64,000 nucleotides of DNA, taken from assembly GCA_014904845.1 (NCBI GenBank), contig MU119285.1, positions 1-64,000 on the forward strand, in the 5' to 3' direction. Position 1 is the first letter of the stretch. Each line of letters opens with the position of its first letter. Below are positions 22,923 through 35,309 of the stretch, piece by piece. Made by a program: the position numbers and the translations under genes. The notes under the pieces are model-generated. The model was not told the DNA's origin and made no database searches. It worked only from the letters and a program-made list of their open reading frames with translations. The stretch comes from Acephala macrosclerotiorum (lineage: Eukaryota; Ascomycota; Leotiomycetes; Helotiales; Mollisiaceae).

Positions 22923-24762
22923 CTAGTCAAGAATGACTTTGCAACCTTGAGCATTGGACAGAGTAAGGGTGAGATGTTGACGTTCCGTCCCTGGTTCTTC
23001 CAGGACCTCTCCCGGGGCAAGCTTAATACTAGGAAATTCCTGAATAACCCGCACGATACCACAGGAAGCAAGCATGAGTCCAAAATCCTCTGATTTCCCG
23101 CGGTTAGCATCCACTCCGACAACAGAAATTAAGGCCTAACTTACTGCCTAGACAAAGTCGTGGTCCACCATTAAATGGAAGGTAGCCCCAACCGATGTTT
23201 ACAAGTTCCGAGCCATCCCACCTCTCGGGCCGGAAGGCCAGAGGGTCGGGAAAATACAGATCCTTGCGCCGGTGCATGTGGTAGACTGAATATGCAACAG
23301 ACATTCCTTCTCGAACTAGGAGCGGTGAACGTCCGTCCGGACCACCACCAACGGGGAGAGCAGTCGTCTTCCTGCAGAAGCGAGTGTTGATTGGAACTGG
23401 AGGATACAATCGAAGTGCTGCATCTACTTGTCAGCAAGTGTGTGGTTGCGAACAAGAAATTTATTTCTCACTTTCTTTGAGGACATTGTGCAGGTAGGGC
23501 AGCTGCCGAATGTGCGTTCTAGTAATATCCTTTTCGCGTCCGACAACAGTGTCAATCTCGCAACGGAGAGCTTTTAGTACATTTGGATTACGCAAAAGAA
23601 GGTGACTAGATACGAAGTATTAGAATTGTTTAAAGAAATGACTTCGCTTACTAACAACGCGTAAGACAATGTCGCAGCTGTGGTGTCCCGTCCAGCGATC
23701 AGTACATTAAGTACTTGATCCCGAACCAGTTCCAAGTCCTGGTTGTCGCGGTACAGCTCCGCGATGAACGAGGATTTCTTAGACTCGACTGGGCTTTCCA
23801 CCTCTCGCTGTAAGGCGTCTGTAACGAACTGGTAAGTGTATCTTTTAATTGTTTTACAAGCCTTGAAGAATCCTCTGGGACGGTAGAGGAAATACGAGTC
23901 CCCAAGCCGAACGCGTGTACCAGTAACTAGAGAAGCTTTGTTGAAGGCTTTCGAGAACAAGTCTCCGATTTCGTGCTTGAAACTCTCAACGGGCTGGCCC
24001 AATATCATAGCTATGGTTGTGTCCAGCGTCAGTTGATAGAACATTGGCTGGAGATCTGTGATGCCTGAACAAGTATTCAGCCTTTTGATCAGGGTTTCTA
24101 GATGCTTGTGGAAGCCTTTGAGGTTCTGGTATTCCATCCGTATAAATTGCCGCTTAAGAACTTCCCGTAGCACCGTCTTGGGTAAAGATTCCTTCACCGA
24201 TCATCGCCCTCATAGCCATACTGCGAGGTCCAAGATGGAAGTCTAGGGCAATTTTAAGATTGAACTGAAGGCTTCGACGAGTGTAGGCTGAAGAGGCTGT
24301 CTGGTGTCTTACCTTGAAAATTTGTAGAGAGCAGTGCCTCTATATTCTTGGGATCCTGTGTTACATAGCCAATGCCTCCGAGAATCTTGACTTCAGCGGT
24401 TGGGCTCAACTGATCAAAGTGTTTATGAAGGCAAGAAGCTTCTTCTCGCGTCCTGCTCTGAAGCCACTCTTCATTATGTCTAGCGCAAGCGGCCATCGAT
24501 AGAGAAGCTTAGTTGCTGGGGGTTTACACCCACTCCGCTTCCCGAACTCGACATCGTGCTATAGTCATCGATCAATAACGAAAGTCCACACGCCCTCCAG
24601 TATAAAATAACGTACGCGGTATTTGATAGCTTTGCGGACATATAAATATATCCATATCAAGGTTATTAAGAAAAGGGCTGTGAATGTCGATGGCCGGACA
24701 GGAACGGAAGATACGAGGGAATCAACTCCACCTTGCAATCGAAAAGAAGTGCTGGTAGGCAT
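22923..24762 (-). pseudogene. CYP52-like cytochrome P450, frameshifted
   Basis: The start codon at 24762 is followed by a hydrophobic anchor (FTALFLITLIWIYLYV). P450 landmarks follow: the oxygen-binding I-helix AGRDTTAATLSYA, the ExxR region KETLRLYPPVPINTRF (restored when the intron acceptor before CACTTCG at about 23416 is used), FRPERW, the heme loop FNGGPRLCLG, and a C-terminal exon ending GCKVILD. Introns are GT-AG. PINTRF and HRRKDLYF resemble CYP52-type omega-hydroxylases of alkanes and fatty acids, which sit in the ER membrane. Two frame breaks disable it: one between AFIN and HFDQL at about 24430, and one between GIFTQDG and REVLKRQF at about 24180, with a few residues lost there. 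Confidence 0.78.
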
Positions 24763-25746
24763 GATTCAGATTTTGAGCAAGAGGAACGATTTCAATTTCA
24801 ATTAATAGGGGGGCTGGATAAAGACGCGTTTTGTTAAAATCGAGGGGAGAATTCAACGCCACGTAGAAGTAAAAGTGCCGATCGGCGATCGGGTAACCTT
24901 AAAAGTGATGCGAGATTTGAAATATTAAAATTGGAAATTAAATATACTTATAATACGTAAGCGGTATTGCCGCCGCCAAGACAATAATAGGGCTTTTTGC
25001 TTACAAAAATTACTTCGTATATATATTTATTATATTTTATTAAATTTTTTTTTAAATTATTAAATATATATATATAAATTAAAAAAATAATAAAAAAAAA
25101 TTTATATAATAAATATATTAATTTTAAATTAATTTTTATATATAAATAACGTTTATTATAATATAATTTTTTAATTGTAAATATTTGATAATAATAATAA
25201 TTTATTTATAATCCGCGGCAAGTACCGAGGGGGTAAAAAAGAAGACACTTGGTATCACGTGAAAAGCGGATTCATCAATCGCCGAATCATGACGTAAAAT
25301 CCTTGGCGGAGGCTCGAACATTGGCCTTAAGGACCTACGTAAGACCTCCGATATTATATCGCATTCCATATCTCTTTGCAAGCGATAACGATGGTCTTGC
25401 GATTGATCGACCAATAGGTGAGCTTCTAGCCCATGTTCATTGTCTGAAACAGATGACGCGCATCTCTCGCTTTCTTTTCTAGAATACCTCCTTCCTCTGG
25501 ATCACAAACCACAAGCTACTAGCCATGAATCCATGTTTACTTTTGATCCTTCCTGCGCTGGCTGCGCCAAGGCGAACGCGAAGGCCATGCGAGGATACAA
25601 ATATCCCCTGGCCTAGTTGGCTCACTTCGCATTCACGCATTCAGTCTCATGTATAAAAGGCATAATACTCACAAGATACACAGAAGATATAAAGGAGAAG
25701 AAGCTTCATTTACCAAGCTCATCCTCCAGGACGACCTAAATGTAGC
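24763..25746. other. Spacer with an AT-rich island (about 24900-25210)
   Basis: The island is A/T-dominated; its edges carry weakly inverted GCGGTATTGCCG (24961) and CGGCAAGTACCG (about 25216), a possible eroded element of about 265 bp. The last 500 bases are balanced in composition and hold the promoter of the PXB gene. Confidence 0.4.
25652..25658 (+). promoter_or_regulatory. TATA box of the PXB/DUF3818 gene
   Basis: TATAAAA lies about 90 bases before the ATG at 25747, with a purine-rich leader in between. Position and sequence suit a core promoter; no other motif was identified. Confidence 0.45.
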
Positions 25747-27793
25747 ATGACTTCCCAAAGTCTCACGTCCGAGCAAGCACATGCTCTTTTCGAAATCCTC
25801 ACCCACCATCAGATCTACTCTGAAATCGAAGGTTTCAAATGGCCAGACGCGATCCGGAACTATGGACCTCCATTCTCCAAAGGAATCAATCAGTCCTCAT
25901 CTCCACTGATGCAATCGATGTTCAACTCACTCGTCGTGAAGCTACCCGGAATCAGCACTTTGCCGCCGGAGTTCTGGAAAGACAGGTTCGGGAATGTGAT
26001 TGAGAACTTGAGTCAGCCGGGATTATCGGAAAGTTACGACAAAGGGACTATGGGTACGAGGAAAACGCTTTCTACTGCGTCGTCTGTTTTGATTGAGAAT
26101 GCTGCTAGAGGATATTTGGGAGGATGTCCTGCAGCACCTAGGGAGAATGATGGCATTCAGTATGACCGGACGAAGGCGGAGGATCTCGCTCGAGCTTGGG
26201 AACGAGCTGCTCATGATCTTGTGTATGGAGACTTGATTGATGAACTGTATGATGGAATTGCAAAATCTGACAAGCTAGAGGACACCTCACCTTTAGTCCA
26301 AGCTGCCATTGAGCACATTCTCCTGGTGTGAGTAGGGCATTCACGTGACCGATTCAGTTTACTGACTTTTCAAATCAGTTCCGCCTCGTTTGTCCATCAT
26401 GTCTTCGTCCTTTCTCCTGATGGACAGTACCTGCTGCGGTTGCTCAGCAATGTCAACAAATTGGTTCCCTACACGGCAATCAAACAGACGCTTCGAGTCG
26501 GCAATGCAGCAACCATGATCAATGGAATGCTGAAATTGATTCTAACTAAGCTAAGCGTGACGGCATTTACAAATTGGATAGGCTTAAGCAGGAATTCAGA
26601 TGATGGGATGAACTTGCTTCAACAGTATGTATGATGTGCGGAATTTCCTGGGACATGAGCTGAAACACTGCAGAATCATTTCGACAGTATTGACCTGGGA
26701 CAACTCGGACTTCAAAGACATCGCTTCAAAAATTGAGAAAGAGAAGGATGGACCCAGTAGAGAGCATCTGGACGCCATTGAGATGCATGTCCAAGCTAGA
26801 CGTGAGGAACACGAGAAGGTCCGCTCTATCAGCATCGAGCAGTCGAAGTCGGTTGTACACGTGATCTTCAAGACCGCACAATACGCTCCTTCAACTCCTC
26901 TCTCGGAAGCCCAACACGCTCAGGCACTGGAATTCTACTCCGCCAAACTCTCAATCCGAGATCGGAAAGAGCTCATTCGAGTCCTCTGCCACCAATATCC
27001 CGACAACCTGACCCAGTCCATACGTGATGTCGTAGCGGTCTATGATCCTCTCATCAGAGCAGTCCACAATGGCGTTGATCTCAGTGCTGGGCTGAGTGAC
27101 TTCCAAGCCTTCTTGGAGGACATGATCAAGACTGTCAGACCTAAGTCCACAGGCGGTAAAGCTCCTTCGGTCGAGGACTTCGTCACCCTGTTCCGGACTC
27201 ATCTCCCGTCCTGTCTGCGCTTCCTTCACCAAGTCGCAAAGAATTGCCCCGATGTATCATCGACATTCAGAAAGTATTGCAAGGGAGCTATTAAGGAATT
27301 CAGGAACACAGAGACGACAGACGATCGAAAGGAATTAAGAGCAGCAGGCTCAATGACCAAGCAGTTGACGACGATGTTCTCGTCTCTCCCAGACAATCAA
27401 AAAGTAGAAGTCATCGGATCCCTCAACGCACACTCAAAATACCTTGCATCCCTTAAGAAACTCTCAATGCAGAGAGCCCAATCAGTTCTCGATAACAAAT
27501 CCACAAATATGTACGGACCAGGAGTCTACCTCGCACGCTGGCACGGTCTTCTCGACGAAACTCTCATCACGCCTGCGACGCGTGAGGGTGGAGTTCGAAG
27601 AGGAAAGGATATCCAGTTCAAAGATGAGGAGGGAAAGAGAAAAGGCGGCGCGAAGGGGTGGTGGGACAGTGAGAGTATCGCGAAGAAGGTGATGGGAGAG
27701 TTGCCGGAGCAGCCGGATGTTGATGTTGTGTGGGAATTGTTTGCTGGACCTTTTAGGGAGATGTTGAATAGAAATAGAGCTGGTGGCACGTAG
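25747..27793 (+). CDS. PXB / DUF3818 domain protein (Lec1-related)
   Basis: Exons 25747-26327, 26379-26624 and 26674-27793 join in frame to 648 residues across GT-AG introns of 51 and 49 bp. The N-terminal about 130 residues match the PX-associated PXB domain (LTSEQAHALFEILTHHQIYS, then FKWPDAIRNYGPPF). The long DUF3818 region follows (SVVHVIFKTAQYAPSTPLS, LIRVLCHQYPDNLTQSIRDV, LSDFQAFLEDMIKT, then CLRFLHQVAKNCPD). Yeast members with a PX domain bind phosphoinositides and act in lipid distribution between organelles. This protein has the PXB and DUF3818 parts but no PX domain that I can see. The gene is intact with a normal promoter and stands between decayed neighbours. The C-terminus is Lys/Arg-rich (about residues 585-615). 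Confidence 0.8.
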
Positions 27794-28441
27794 ATAAAAT
27801 AAATTCACGTCGTCAAAGATAGAGAAGTCTCCGTCATCAAGTGTAGCGCGTAATCAGACAGTCAACATGAGTTTATTGAACGGTAGTCTGCGGCTTCATC
27901 ATATGAAACGGTGTTGGCAGTGCTAACGGCTGAGAAGTGGATATATGTTGTGATGTTGTATCTCGTTTAACCCATTCAATGAACATGCTCCTTCAAGCGC
28001 ATTGTCCCCCGGCAGCATCCGCATCACGTTTGTCAAAATAGAGATGAGAATGGGAGTGATGAAAGTCAATGATATGTTGATGTTTTTAAGTGAACACGTA
28101 TTAATGACTCCGATACATTTGTACATTGTAGTTAGAAAAGCGCGTTGCCAGGGACTACTAATCTACTCCCTTTCTAGCATCTTTTGATACCATCAAATCT
28201 GATAGAAGATGCAGGATATGTCAAGGAAACCTCCTCCCTCTAATCTCATCGTTTTGACTATTGATGCTATATCAAAGAGGCCTGTCTCAGGTTTGCTCAA
28301 CTTCTCTCTCTCTTCCGCCCAAATACACCACTCGTTCACTCAGATTCAAACAAACTTTCTTTGAGCATAATTACACCAAACTTGGCTTGCAACATTCGTT
28401 AAAAAAAAACTAACGACTGCTTTCACAAGAAACTCGACAAA
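27794..28441. other. Intergenic, nothing recognised
   Basis: 3' flank of the PXB gene and 5' flank of the next small gene. A CT-rich segment near 28300 and an A tract at 28400 precede the ATG at 28442, which suits a promoter and leader. Confidence 0.4.
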
Positions 28442-28975
28442 ATGCAACTCACCAAGCTCTTCGTCGTGCTCATCGCCGCAGCTTCCCCTGCATTTGCTGC
28501 CCCAGCCAAAACGTCAGAGATCGAGGCGCGTGAATTCAAACTCATTCCCTGGGCCACCCAATACCACAGTGATAACTGGTGACTTTCCAGCACGCAGTAA
28601 GGCAGGAAAGTTTTGATCATCATTGTTTTTATAGCAAAGTTGAAAAATGAGAAAAGCCAGTCTGGCATAAGCATGCCATTGCACAGCAGTGCTATAACAT
28701 CGATGAAGACGCGGTGTCTTTCATGTATGAGAAAGGATATTTGACTAAGTTCTGGGGTGAGCTATCTTTGTTTTCTCCTTATGTTGACCGAGAAGGGTGT
28801 GAATTGAAGAGGAGCATTTGAGGACTAAGGCTGATGTGGATGATTGATAGCTTATTCCAAGAGTCGGGACGTTCGGGTGGTTTACAGGGCATCAATCGCC
28901 AAAGCTTTACTCGTTGGTGTCTCATCCACTAACTCGTTCTCGTTTGTACCACCACCTCTCCGTACTTGAATGAAC
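28442..28975 (+). CDS. Putative small secreted protein, splicing uncertain
   Basis: The ATG starts a clear signal peptide (MQLTKLFVVLIAAASPAFAA) followed by a short mature part ending near YHSDNW, where GTGACT offers a donor. Downstream, a frame that looks coding (EKPVWHKHAIAQQCYNIDED, then FMYEKGYLTKFW) ends at a GTGAGC donor near 28756. A third segment opens after the acceptor GATAG at about 28850. The first splice does not join the signal exon to that frame cleanly; one acceptor gives an alternative 29-residue Cys-containing tail instead. So it is either a spliced small secreted protein of effector type or a recently broken one. No family recognised. Confidence 0.4.
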
Positions 28976-30139
28976 TCTCGTCCCATGAGAAACGAATTCA
29001 ATGACAATTACAAGCAAGATCAAGAGGTGAACAAAGTCTCCTCTTCTGTTCACGTCTCTTGATTCGTCTTCGGAGTTAGTGCTGGATCACGTGGATGCTG
29101 CTCGGGGACCAAACATCTTTCGATGCCTCTTGGAATTTAAGCTTATTTGAACCGGAGACATCTCCTACTGTCTCTCTTTTCTCTCTTGCTCTGAAAATAC
29201 AATTAGACAATCCGTTCATCCACAGTTCCTGGCCATGCGAGATCTTCTCCTGCCAATATTAAGCCCCTGCGCCAGCTTGATCCAGGCTCGGAAACGATGA
29301 ATCCGCAAGGTCGCAAATAGACCCTTATACGACTCTGCAGAGGCGCGGTATCGTACCATTCCTCCGCTACCTGAGCTCTCAGGTTATGGCCTCGTGCTAC
29401 CGCATTCTGGTCCATTCTCGATTGTTTGCCACACGCGATTCACTTCGACTCTGGCCAGATCCGACCAAACTAGGCGACGCCATCTAATTCTATTTGTGCT
29501 CACATAGAGATTTATCTTCGATATCCTCCCCACAAGAACAGTACGAGCTGGCTTCGGGAAGATTAAGGATTCTTTTGACGCCACCCGATGTCACTGACGT
29601 CTACCGACGTGGTCGATAAGACGCGCAAGGAATATATGCATCTGATACGCGGTGACTCTCGTCCCTCGAGCGCAAAGGACTTGGAGGAGCCCTTCTATAC
29701 GATGATTCGAAATTTATACAATGTGTTTGAACGGAGAACGAGTTGCTGAAGTTAATGCGATGCTCCAGTCTAGATCTCTGGTGCGGCTGTTTGCAATGTT
29801 TCTTGGCGACCAATGAGAAGCTTGTTCTGCCAAGCGGAAATCTTTTCCCTGCCAGTGCTTGGGGCCTGAAAGATTCCTGTCCCTTTTTCCATTCATGATA
29901 TTGAAGGCTTGCCAAAACTATGCAAACGTTGTACAATTTCATCTCCATCGATGCGGCTGAGACCCCACTAAGTGGTTGGTGCAAGCACCCAAGCGAGAGT
30001 CACCATCTCCTTGGCAATATTAGATAGAGGCTTTTCAATGTCGTACTTAGTTCCTCTGTTCCTCTCTCAGCGCTTCAAATCCAAGCAGTCGCTCTCTCGA
30101 AAATCTGTCAATTGTCACTCTTTTGCATTGCAGCTTGTC
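28976..30139. other. No supported gene (1.2 kb)
   Basis: Only short frames on the minus strand (29203-29415, 29601-29984), with no recognised domains or paired exons. Confidence 0.45.
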
Positions 30140-33100
30140 CAATAATGATGAAGTGGGAGAGCCGGTAGGGCTGGCCGTGCTGCCGGCTCTTGTACACTCA
30201 TCTGCCTCGACAGATTCTATCCAAGATGCCGTAAGTTTCTCTACTCTAGTAGACTTGTATCATATTCTCACATTCCACAGGACCCCTCGCAATCTGGATA
30301 TCTTCCAAATCATAATATGGACCCCGCAATGGTGGGGTCCTCGTTGACTTCTGCTTGGAAGTGACGTTCAACAACTTGGGATTTTCTACGCTAAACCCCT
30401 GGTATATACATCACCAGGTGCATCACATGAATAGGTCATCGTGGTCTCGTACCGGAATATTGTTCGCGTATTGGATGGATTGACTGGAGCAACGATTACT
30501 TGAACCCTCCTGCCTCCATTTGCATCATCCGATACTTCCTGTGGAATATTCCAAATACAGTTGGAATTACTGGGAACACCAATCATTGATCCATCAACGA
30601 GCATCATGTACTTCTTCTCCAAGGGCTACAAGAATAGTTAGTGGGCTGCCAGCTTCCCAAAATATTGCTGATCTCTGTAATTGGGTCAATCTGGTCCCCA
30701 AGGCACGATCAATGATACGTGACGCCCTTGAATATACAAATCAACGTACGCTAATCCCTAGCAGGTGCTTACAGGATGTACGCTGTCCAGTTGCCTTCCT
30801 TGGTTGATGCCTTTCTTCCGGTTCTGATTGATGGACATTATGCCGACAACGACCACATTCGGTAAGACTTTTGGGCATATTACCTTAGCTCATGCACTGA
30901 TGACTCCAGCTACTTCGTCGGTGGAACGGTCCTGAACAGACCAGGTCTAGCTATGGTTGGGAATTCAATCGTTGCAGGCTTCGGAGGCCACTGTGTCAAC
31001 TTCAACTACACTGGAATGTTGGTTGCCGTCGGTAAAACTGCTGGTGTTGGTGTGACCAGCATTCAAGCAATGGAAGCAAGCCCTTGTAAGTCCATCTCAT
31101 TACAAGGCACTGTGCAGCACGTAGTCTAACTCACACACTCAGTTGCGCCTTCGCCTCAAATACTAGACATCACCATTCAAAGCGGCGGGAAAGCCGGTAT
31201 CTGGCATTCAGGTATGGGTTTGGCTGCTGATGTAAAGCGAGTATTCCTTGTCACTGGGTAAGATTAAATCCATTCGAACGTTACATGTAAATGGTCCGCT
31301 GTCATTTAGAAACGCGCGTGGGGCTGGACAAAACGAAGGTGCTTTCGGAACAGCTGCTAGCGGGAAGACATACCCGAGCACTCTCGAGCAAGCTGTTGTG
31401 GACTTCTCTGTCAGTACAATTGGTGTTTTGACCCAAGTCGACTATTTCGAACTTTAAGCCCATTATAGTTTGAATGGATGTGACAGAGATTTTGGATCGT
31501 CGGGTGTTGCAGTTCTTGATTTCATATTCTCCGACGGTGGAGTGACTCGGGTCGCTGTCGCAAGAGGTAAAGATGGACATGTGTATATCATGGATGCAAA
31601 CAACCTCGGAGACTTCGCTGGAGCTGGTAGTGCCGACGAAGATATTTAAGCTCTTTGAACGCATTTTCATCTCGGGTTAATTATCCCCAGTAACCGGGGC
31701 CAGTTCTTCAAATCATCACCAACACCGGCGCACTTCTCGGCGGAGCGGTAAGCTATCCTTTAGAAGGTGGTTATCTCTAGTAAGTGTTGCACTGATAATG
31801 GAAAGGATATACTAACTTTATTAGTTTGTAACTATTAGAACAACCGTTGATGTATTACAAATTGACGCATGACAATACTGGAAGACCGCAGTTCACACTC
31901 GCCGGCCAGTCTATAATGAACTTGAATGGGAAAAGTGTTCCTACAGTGATAGTAACAAGGGGAAAGCAGGAAGCGGCATCGTAAGTATTATCCCCACTCA
32001 TTTAAAATACCCGGCTAACACAAACAAGTATAAGTGGCTGATGAAGGACTCGGCTTGGTTGCGTTCAATACCGTTCCATCAGGAGGCGTTTTGACACAAG
32101 TCAAGATACCAACGGTCGCACTGACCGGAGGCGCGACTAAGTATCAACGAGCGGTTTTCGGAGCAGGTAGAGCCTATGTTGCCAAGACTGCCACGATTGT
32201 TGCTCTTGCCGGTGGTGGAACTGCAGCAAGTCTACCAATGACTTGCACACCCAACAACGTCGCTTTCGGGCAACTCTCTGTCGACCAAACCGCTGTCTTG
32301 AGCGTCACCTGCTCTGCAAGTTCAGCCCTAACCATCACTGGCTGCAGCACCACGACTAGTCTTTCTAATGCGGAAGCTCTGCAATGCCTCCCGCCGTTGC
32401 GAATGGAGCGTCGTTCACTTTCCCAGTGACGTTCAATCTTACAGATGCGAATCTTCTCGCGTACGAGAATTCAAACAACGCTCCAATGGTGCCAGGCGAC
32501 TTTCTGTCCATGCTGAATCTGTTTGCTACAGACTCTACTGGCACCGTCTCGGATATAACGATTCCCCTCTCCGGTACGGTTGTCGCTATTGGAGGCTATC
32601 TGGTACTCAATCAGACTACTGTTGACCTTGGCGCTGCTGTTGTTAATGGACCTACAATATCTCGCTCGATCACCTTGTCTAATGACGGTGCGGCGCCTCT
32701 CACGTTCTCCGGGTTTGCTTACCAAGATTTCTATGGTAGCATGAGCTTCGTCAACGTCACCTCCACGACTGTCGGTAATGGATACACATATCCAAGTTTC
32801 CCCGCAGTTGGGTCTAAGATCTAGCTCGGTTCTTCCATCACGATTCAGTTGCTCTTCGCTCCATCTGGTCTCGGTATTGCAGCTTCGTACTTGACGTTCT
32901 AGAGTGATGGCGGGTACACGGATGTCTTGATGACTGGTAATGCGCAGTCGGTGGCAGTCTCTTCTTCCTCCACAAGTACGTCTGCCACTTCATCTGTTGT
33001 CAGCTCTTCGAGTGTACTTTCGCCGTCGAGTGTTCTCTCTTCCTCGAGCGTCCTCATCTCGTCATCCGACATCCTAACTTCATCTGTTGTCTCTTCTGCT

Positions 33101-33432
33101 GCTCCCAGCTCAACGTCGAGCGATATCGGACCGTCTTCCAGCTCGAGCAATCTTTCTCCAAACTCTTCTGCGGCTTCCACCTCATCAACAAACTCTGGAT
33201 CATCAAGTTCGAGCTCCACTGATCAATCATCAGGAACCACGACTTCCATTGTCAGCTCCAGCTCAGTCGTCTCAACCTCATCATCCCAGTCCACCGCGAG
33301 CTCAGTCGGTCCCTCATCCAACACCGCCTCAACATCCTCCTCATCCACCTTCACCACCCTCCAAACCCTCACCTCTAGCACCGTCTCTCTTCTAACCGCC
33401 ACCGCTTCCTCTGGCTTTACCCGCCAAGGCTG
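30140..33432 (+). pseudogene. Beta-propeller / ASH-like repeat / Ser-rich surface protein, broken
   Basis: Blades of a fungal quinoprotein-like beta-propeller are readable in pieces: FYAKPLVYTSPGAS, VRVLDGLTGATIT, TPIIDPSTSIMYFFSKGY, RYFVGGTVLNRPGLAMVGN, GKAGIWHSGMGLAAD, DFGSSGVAVLDFIFSDGGV, DGHVYIMDANNLG. Two immunoglobulin-like ASH-type segments follow (LTCTPxxVAFG-like near 32230; LVLNQTTVDLGAAVVNG near 32600), then about 165 residues of Ser/Thr-rich sequence ending at 33432. Introns are short GT-AG (for example 30231-30281). Stops inside readable blocks include TAG before VIVVSYR, TGA after TGATIT, and TAG at 32822 and about 32900. All fit C-to-T or G-to-A changes of CAG, CGA or TGG. A one-base frameshift lies at about 32385. 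In relatives this propeller precedes WSC domains, and a WSC relic lies 5 kb downstream. Confidence 0.7.
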
Positions 33433-34681
33433 AGATCAGACGAAATGCTGTCCTTGGGGCAGTTGGGAAGAGGTTTTTATTGTTTCAACCCAGGTCAAGT
33501 GATCTGCTGTGAGGTTATTTGAGTTTTAAGTCTTAGGACTGCCATCTCCGGCATCATGTCGGTTGTCTGCATGCTAGGACCAGCTTCTGGTAGATATACC
33601 GCACTGTGAAAGTATGAGAATGATCATCCCTAGGTTGAGCTACCAGAGGTTTAGAAGGGGAATTCAGGCATATTCGGTCCCAACTTTCAAACGTTGTAGT
33701 AAGATTACATTGGCGTATTGGCAGTTGTAACGAGGCTTCCCAAAGTCACTAAATCCTGTCTGAAGAATTTCGTATCCATCGCGAACGCTGGTGAGCCGGA
33801 AAGTTAGAACGATCCGGGGACTTCAGCGGGGCCTCTGGGGTTGCTCCGCCCCATGTGCCATGACTCGCCACTGCCGAGCGGGCCCCCAGCCAGAGAGAAC
33901 GTCATCACAAATTCTTCCTCACTTTATCTCCGAACCACGATTCCAATATCTCTCAAGAACAATTCTATAAGTCGAGGATACAAGGCTGGAATATTCTTCG
34001 CTGGATTGGCATCAAGTCAAGCGCACTTGGCTACATCTGCCATGGCAATTTAAGAAATGGCAAAAGCTGCAACTGGACGTAGACAGTGCGATCGAGCCAA
34101 GAAAACATAAGGCCGACCAAAAGACTTGACACAATCATCCAAGAGATATATTACGAAATATGCCTTCTACGGCCAATCTTCGCGCATTCTATGCCAGGCT
34201 TCAAGGAGTTGCCTTGGAGAAGCGCTTCTTGGGATTGGAGCAAATTTGCTCGGGATAGAAACACTGAAAGCACGGCTTTACTTGAATACTGGATAGCGGT
34301 CCTTGGCGATATGAACGGGAGATATTGGCACACAGACGAGGGGTGTCGGTACGTATTGGCGAAGATGGCTAAAGAAGGAACTCATAACAGATGTTTGATG
34401 TGTGGAGAATATTGGGCGATAAACAAATGAGACCTAAGAGTCGAGATAGTCGAGACTAGCTTGGGACTAAAGATTATAGAGTCGCCAAATCTCTCTCAGA
34501 TCGAGTCTTGGGGGCGGGGCACTGGGGAAATCAATATATAGTTTTGTAACGAAGTCGTTAAGATCTTCTCTTTTCTCATTACAGTTGGTTTTTTTCGTTC
34601 TTTCTTCGCCGCCCTCCCTCGCGCCTTTCGAGAAGTCTACAGCTCGATCGTCCTACTTTCTACCTCAAACACATCGTCTGA
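33433..34681. other. No recognised gene (1.25 kb)
   Basis: A plus frame at 34086-34430 reads smoothly (114 codons with several Trp and Tyr) and may be an old relic, but I cannot assign it. The final 100 bases are pyrimidine-rich, like a promoter of the MFS relic. Confidence 0.35.
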
Positions 34682-35174
34682 ATTCAATCAAGTATAGAAG
34701 ATATCAACCGCAGCCGCAAAAACTCTCATGCCTCAACTAGTATCGTCAATGATCGCAAGACCAAAATTGTCGATGACCACGCCGTTACTGGCGCTGGAGA
34801 GATCACTACACGACAATCTATCGTTCCAGTGTCCCTCGTCACGATCTTATTCTTCATGTGGGGATTTGCTTATGGTCTACTGGATGTATTGAATGCACAC
34901 TTCCAGAGCGTTCTCAATATCAGTCAAGGAATGTCTAGTAGTCTACAAGCAGCATATTTTGGAGCATATGGTCCTCTCACATACTCAGGTTGGATTGTGC
35001 GTCGATTCGGATACAGATGGGCTTTCATCTTTGGTCTCTGCGTCTACGGCGTTGGTGCGCTAATGTTCTGGCCATCTGGTGTCAAGAGATCGTAAGTTCC
35101 TAATTCCTGTTTGGGGACTATGTGCTAACTAACTGCTTGATAGCTTCCGTGACTTACGAGCTCGAAGCCGATGA
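34682..35174 (+). pseudogene. MFS sugar permease (FucP/GluP-like), truncated
   Basis: The frame runs from just after a stop at 34681 and has no initiating ATG. It encodes a cytosolic lead-in, then the first transmembrane segment VTILFFMWGFAYGLLDVLNA and the family block SLQAAYFGAYGPLTYSGWIV followed by RRFGYRWAFIFGLCVYGVGALMFWP-like segments. These are the first three helices of an L-fucose/glucose/galactose-type permease. A GTAAGT donor at 35092 and an acceptor at 35143 join to KRSFRDLRARSR and a stop at 35172. Roughly nine of twelve helices are missing, so it is a 5' fragment of a plasma-membrane sugar importer. Confidence 0.7.
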
Positions 35175-35309
35175 TTATCATAAAATATGAGGTAAAAACA
35201 CTGCGGATGTCCTGCCATTTTTCTGCTTGCTAGAAATCCATCATCTTTCGATTGCTCTAGACAGTTCAATCACATTCAGCTAACCCACGCAAACGCCCAA
35301 CCCTTCAAT

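Noticed and set aside
24961..25230. Third TIR element around the AT island
   Set aside because: The edge similarity (CGGTA...TTGCCGC) is only about 13 bases with a gap and could be chance; kept as a remark in the spacer entry.
26627..27793. A start at the internal ATG of PXB exon 3
   Set aside because: That ATG lies in the second intron; splicing at 26625-26673 joins exon 2 in frame with a correct branch site.
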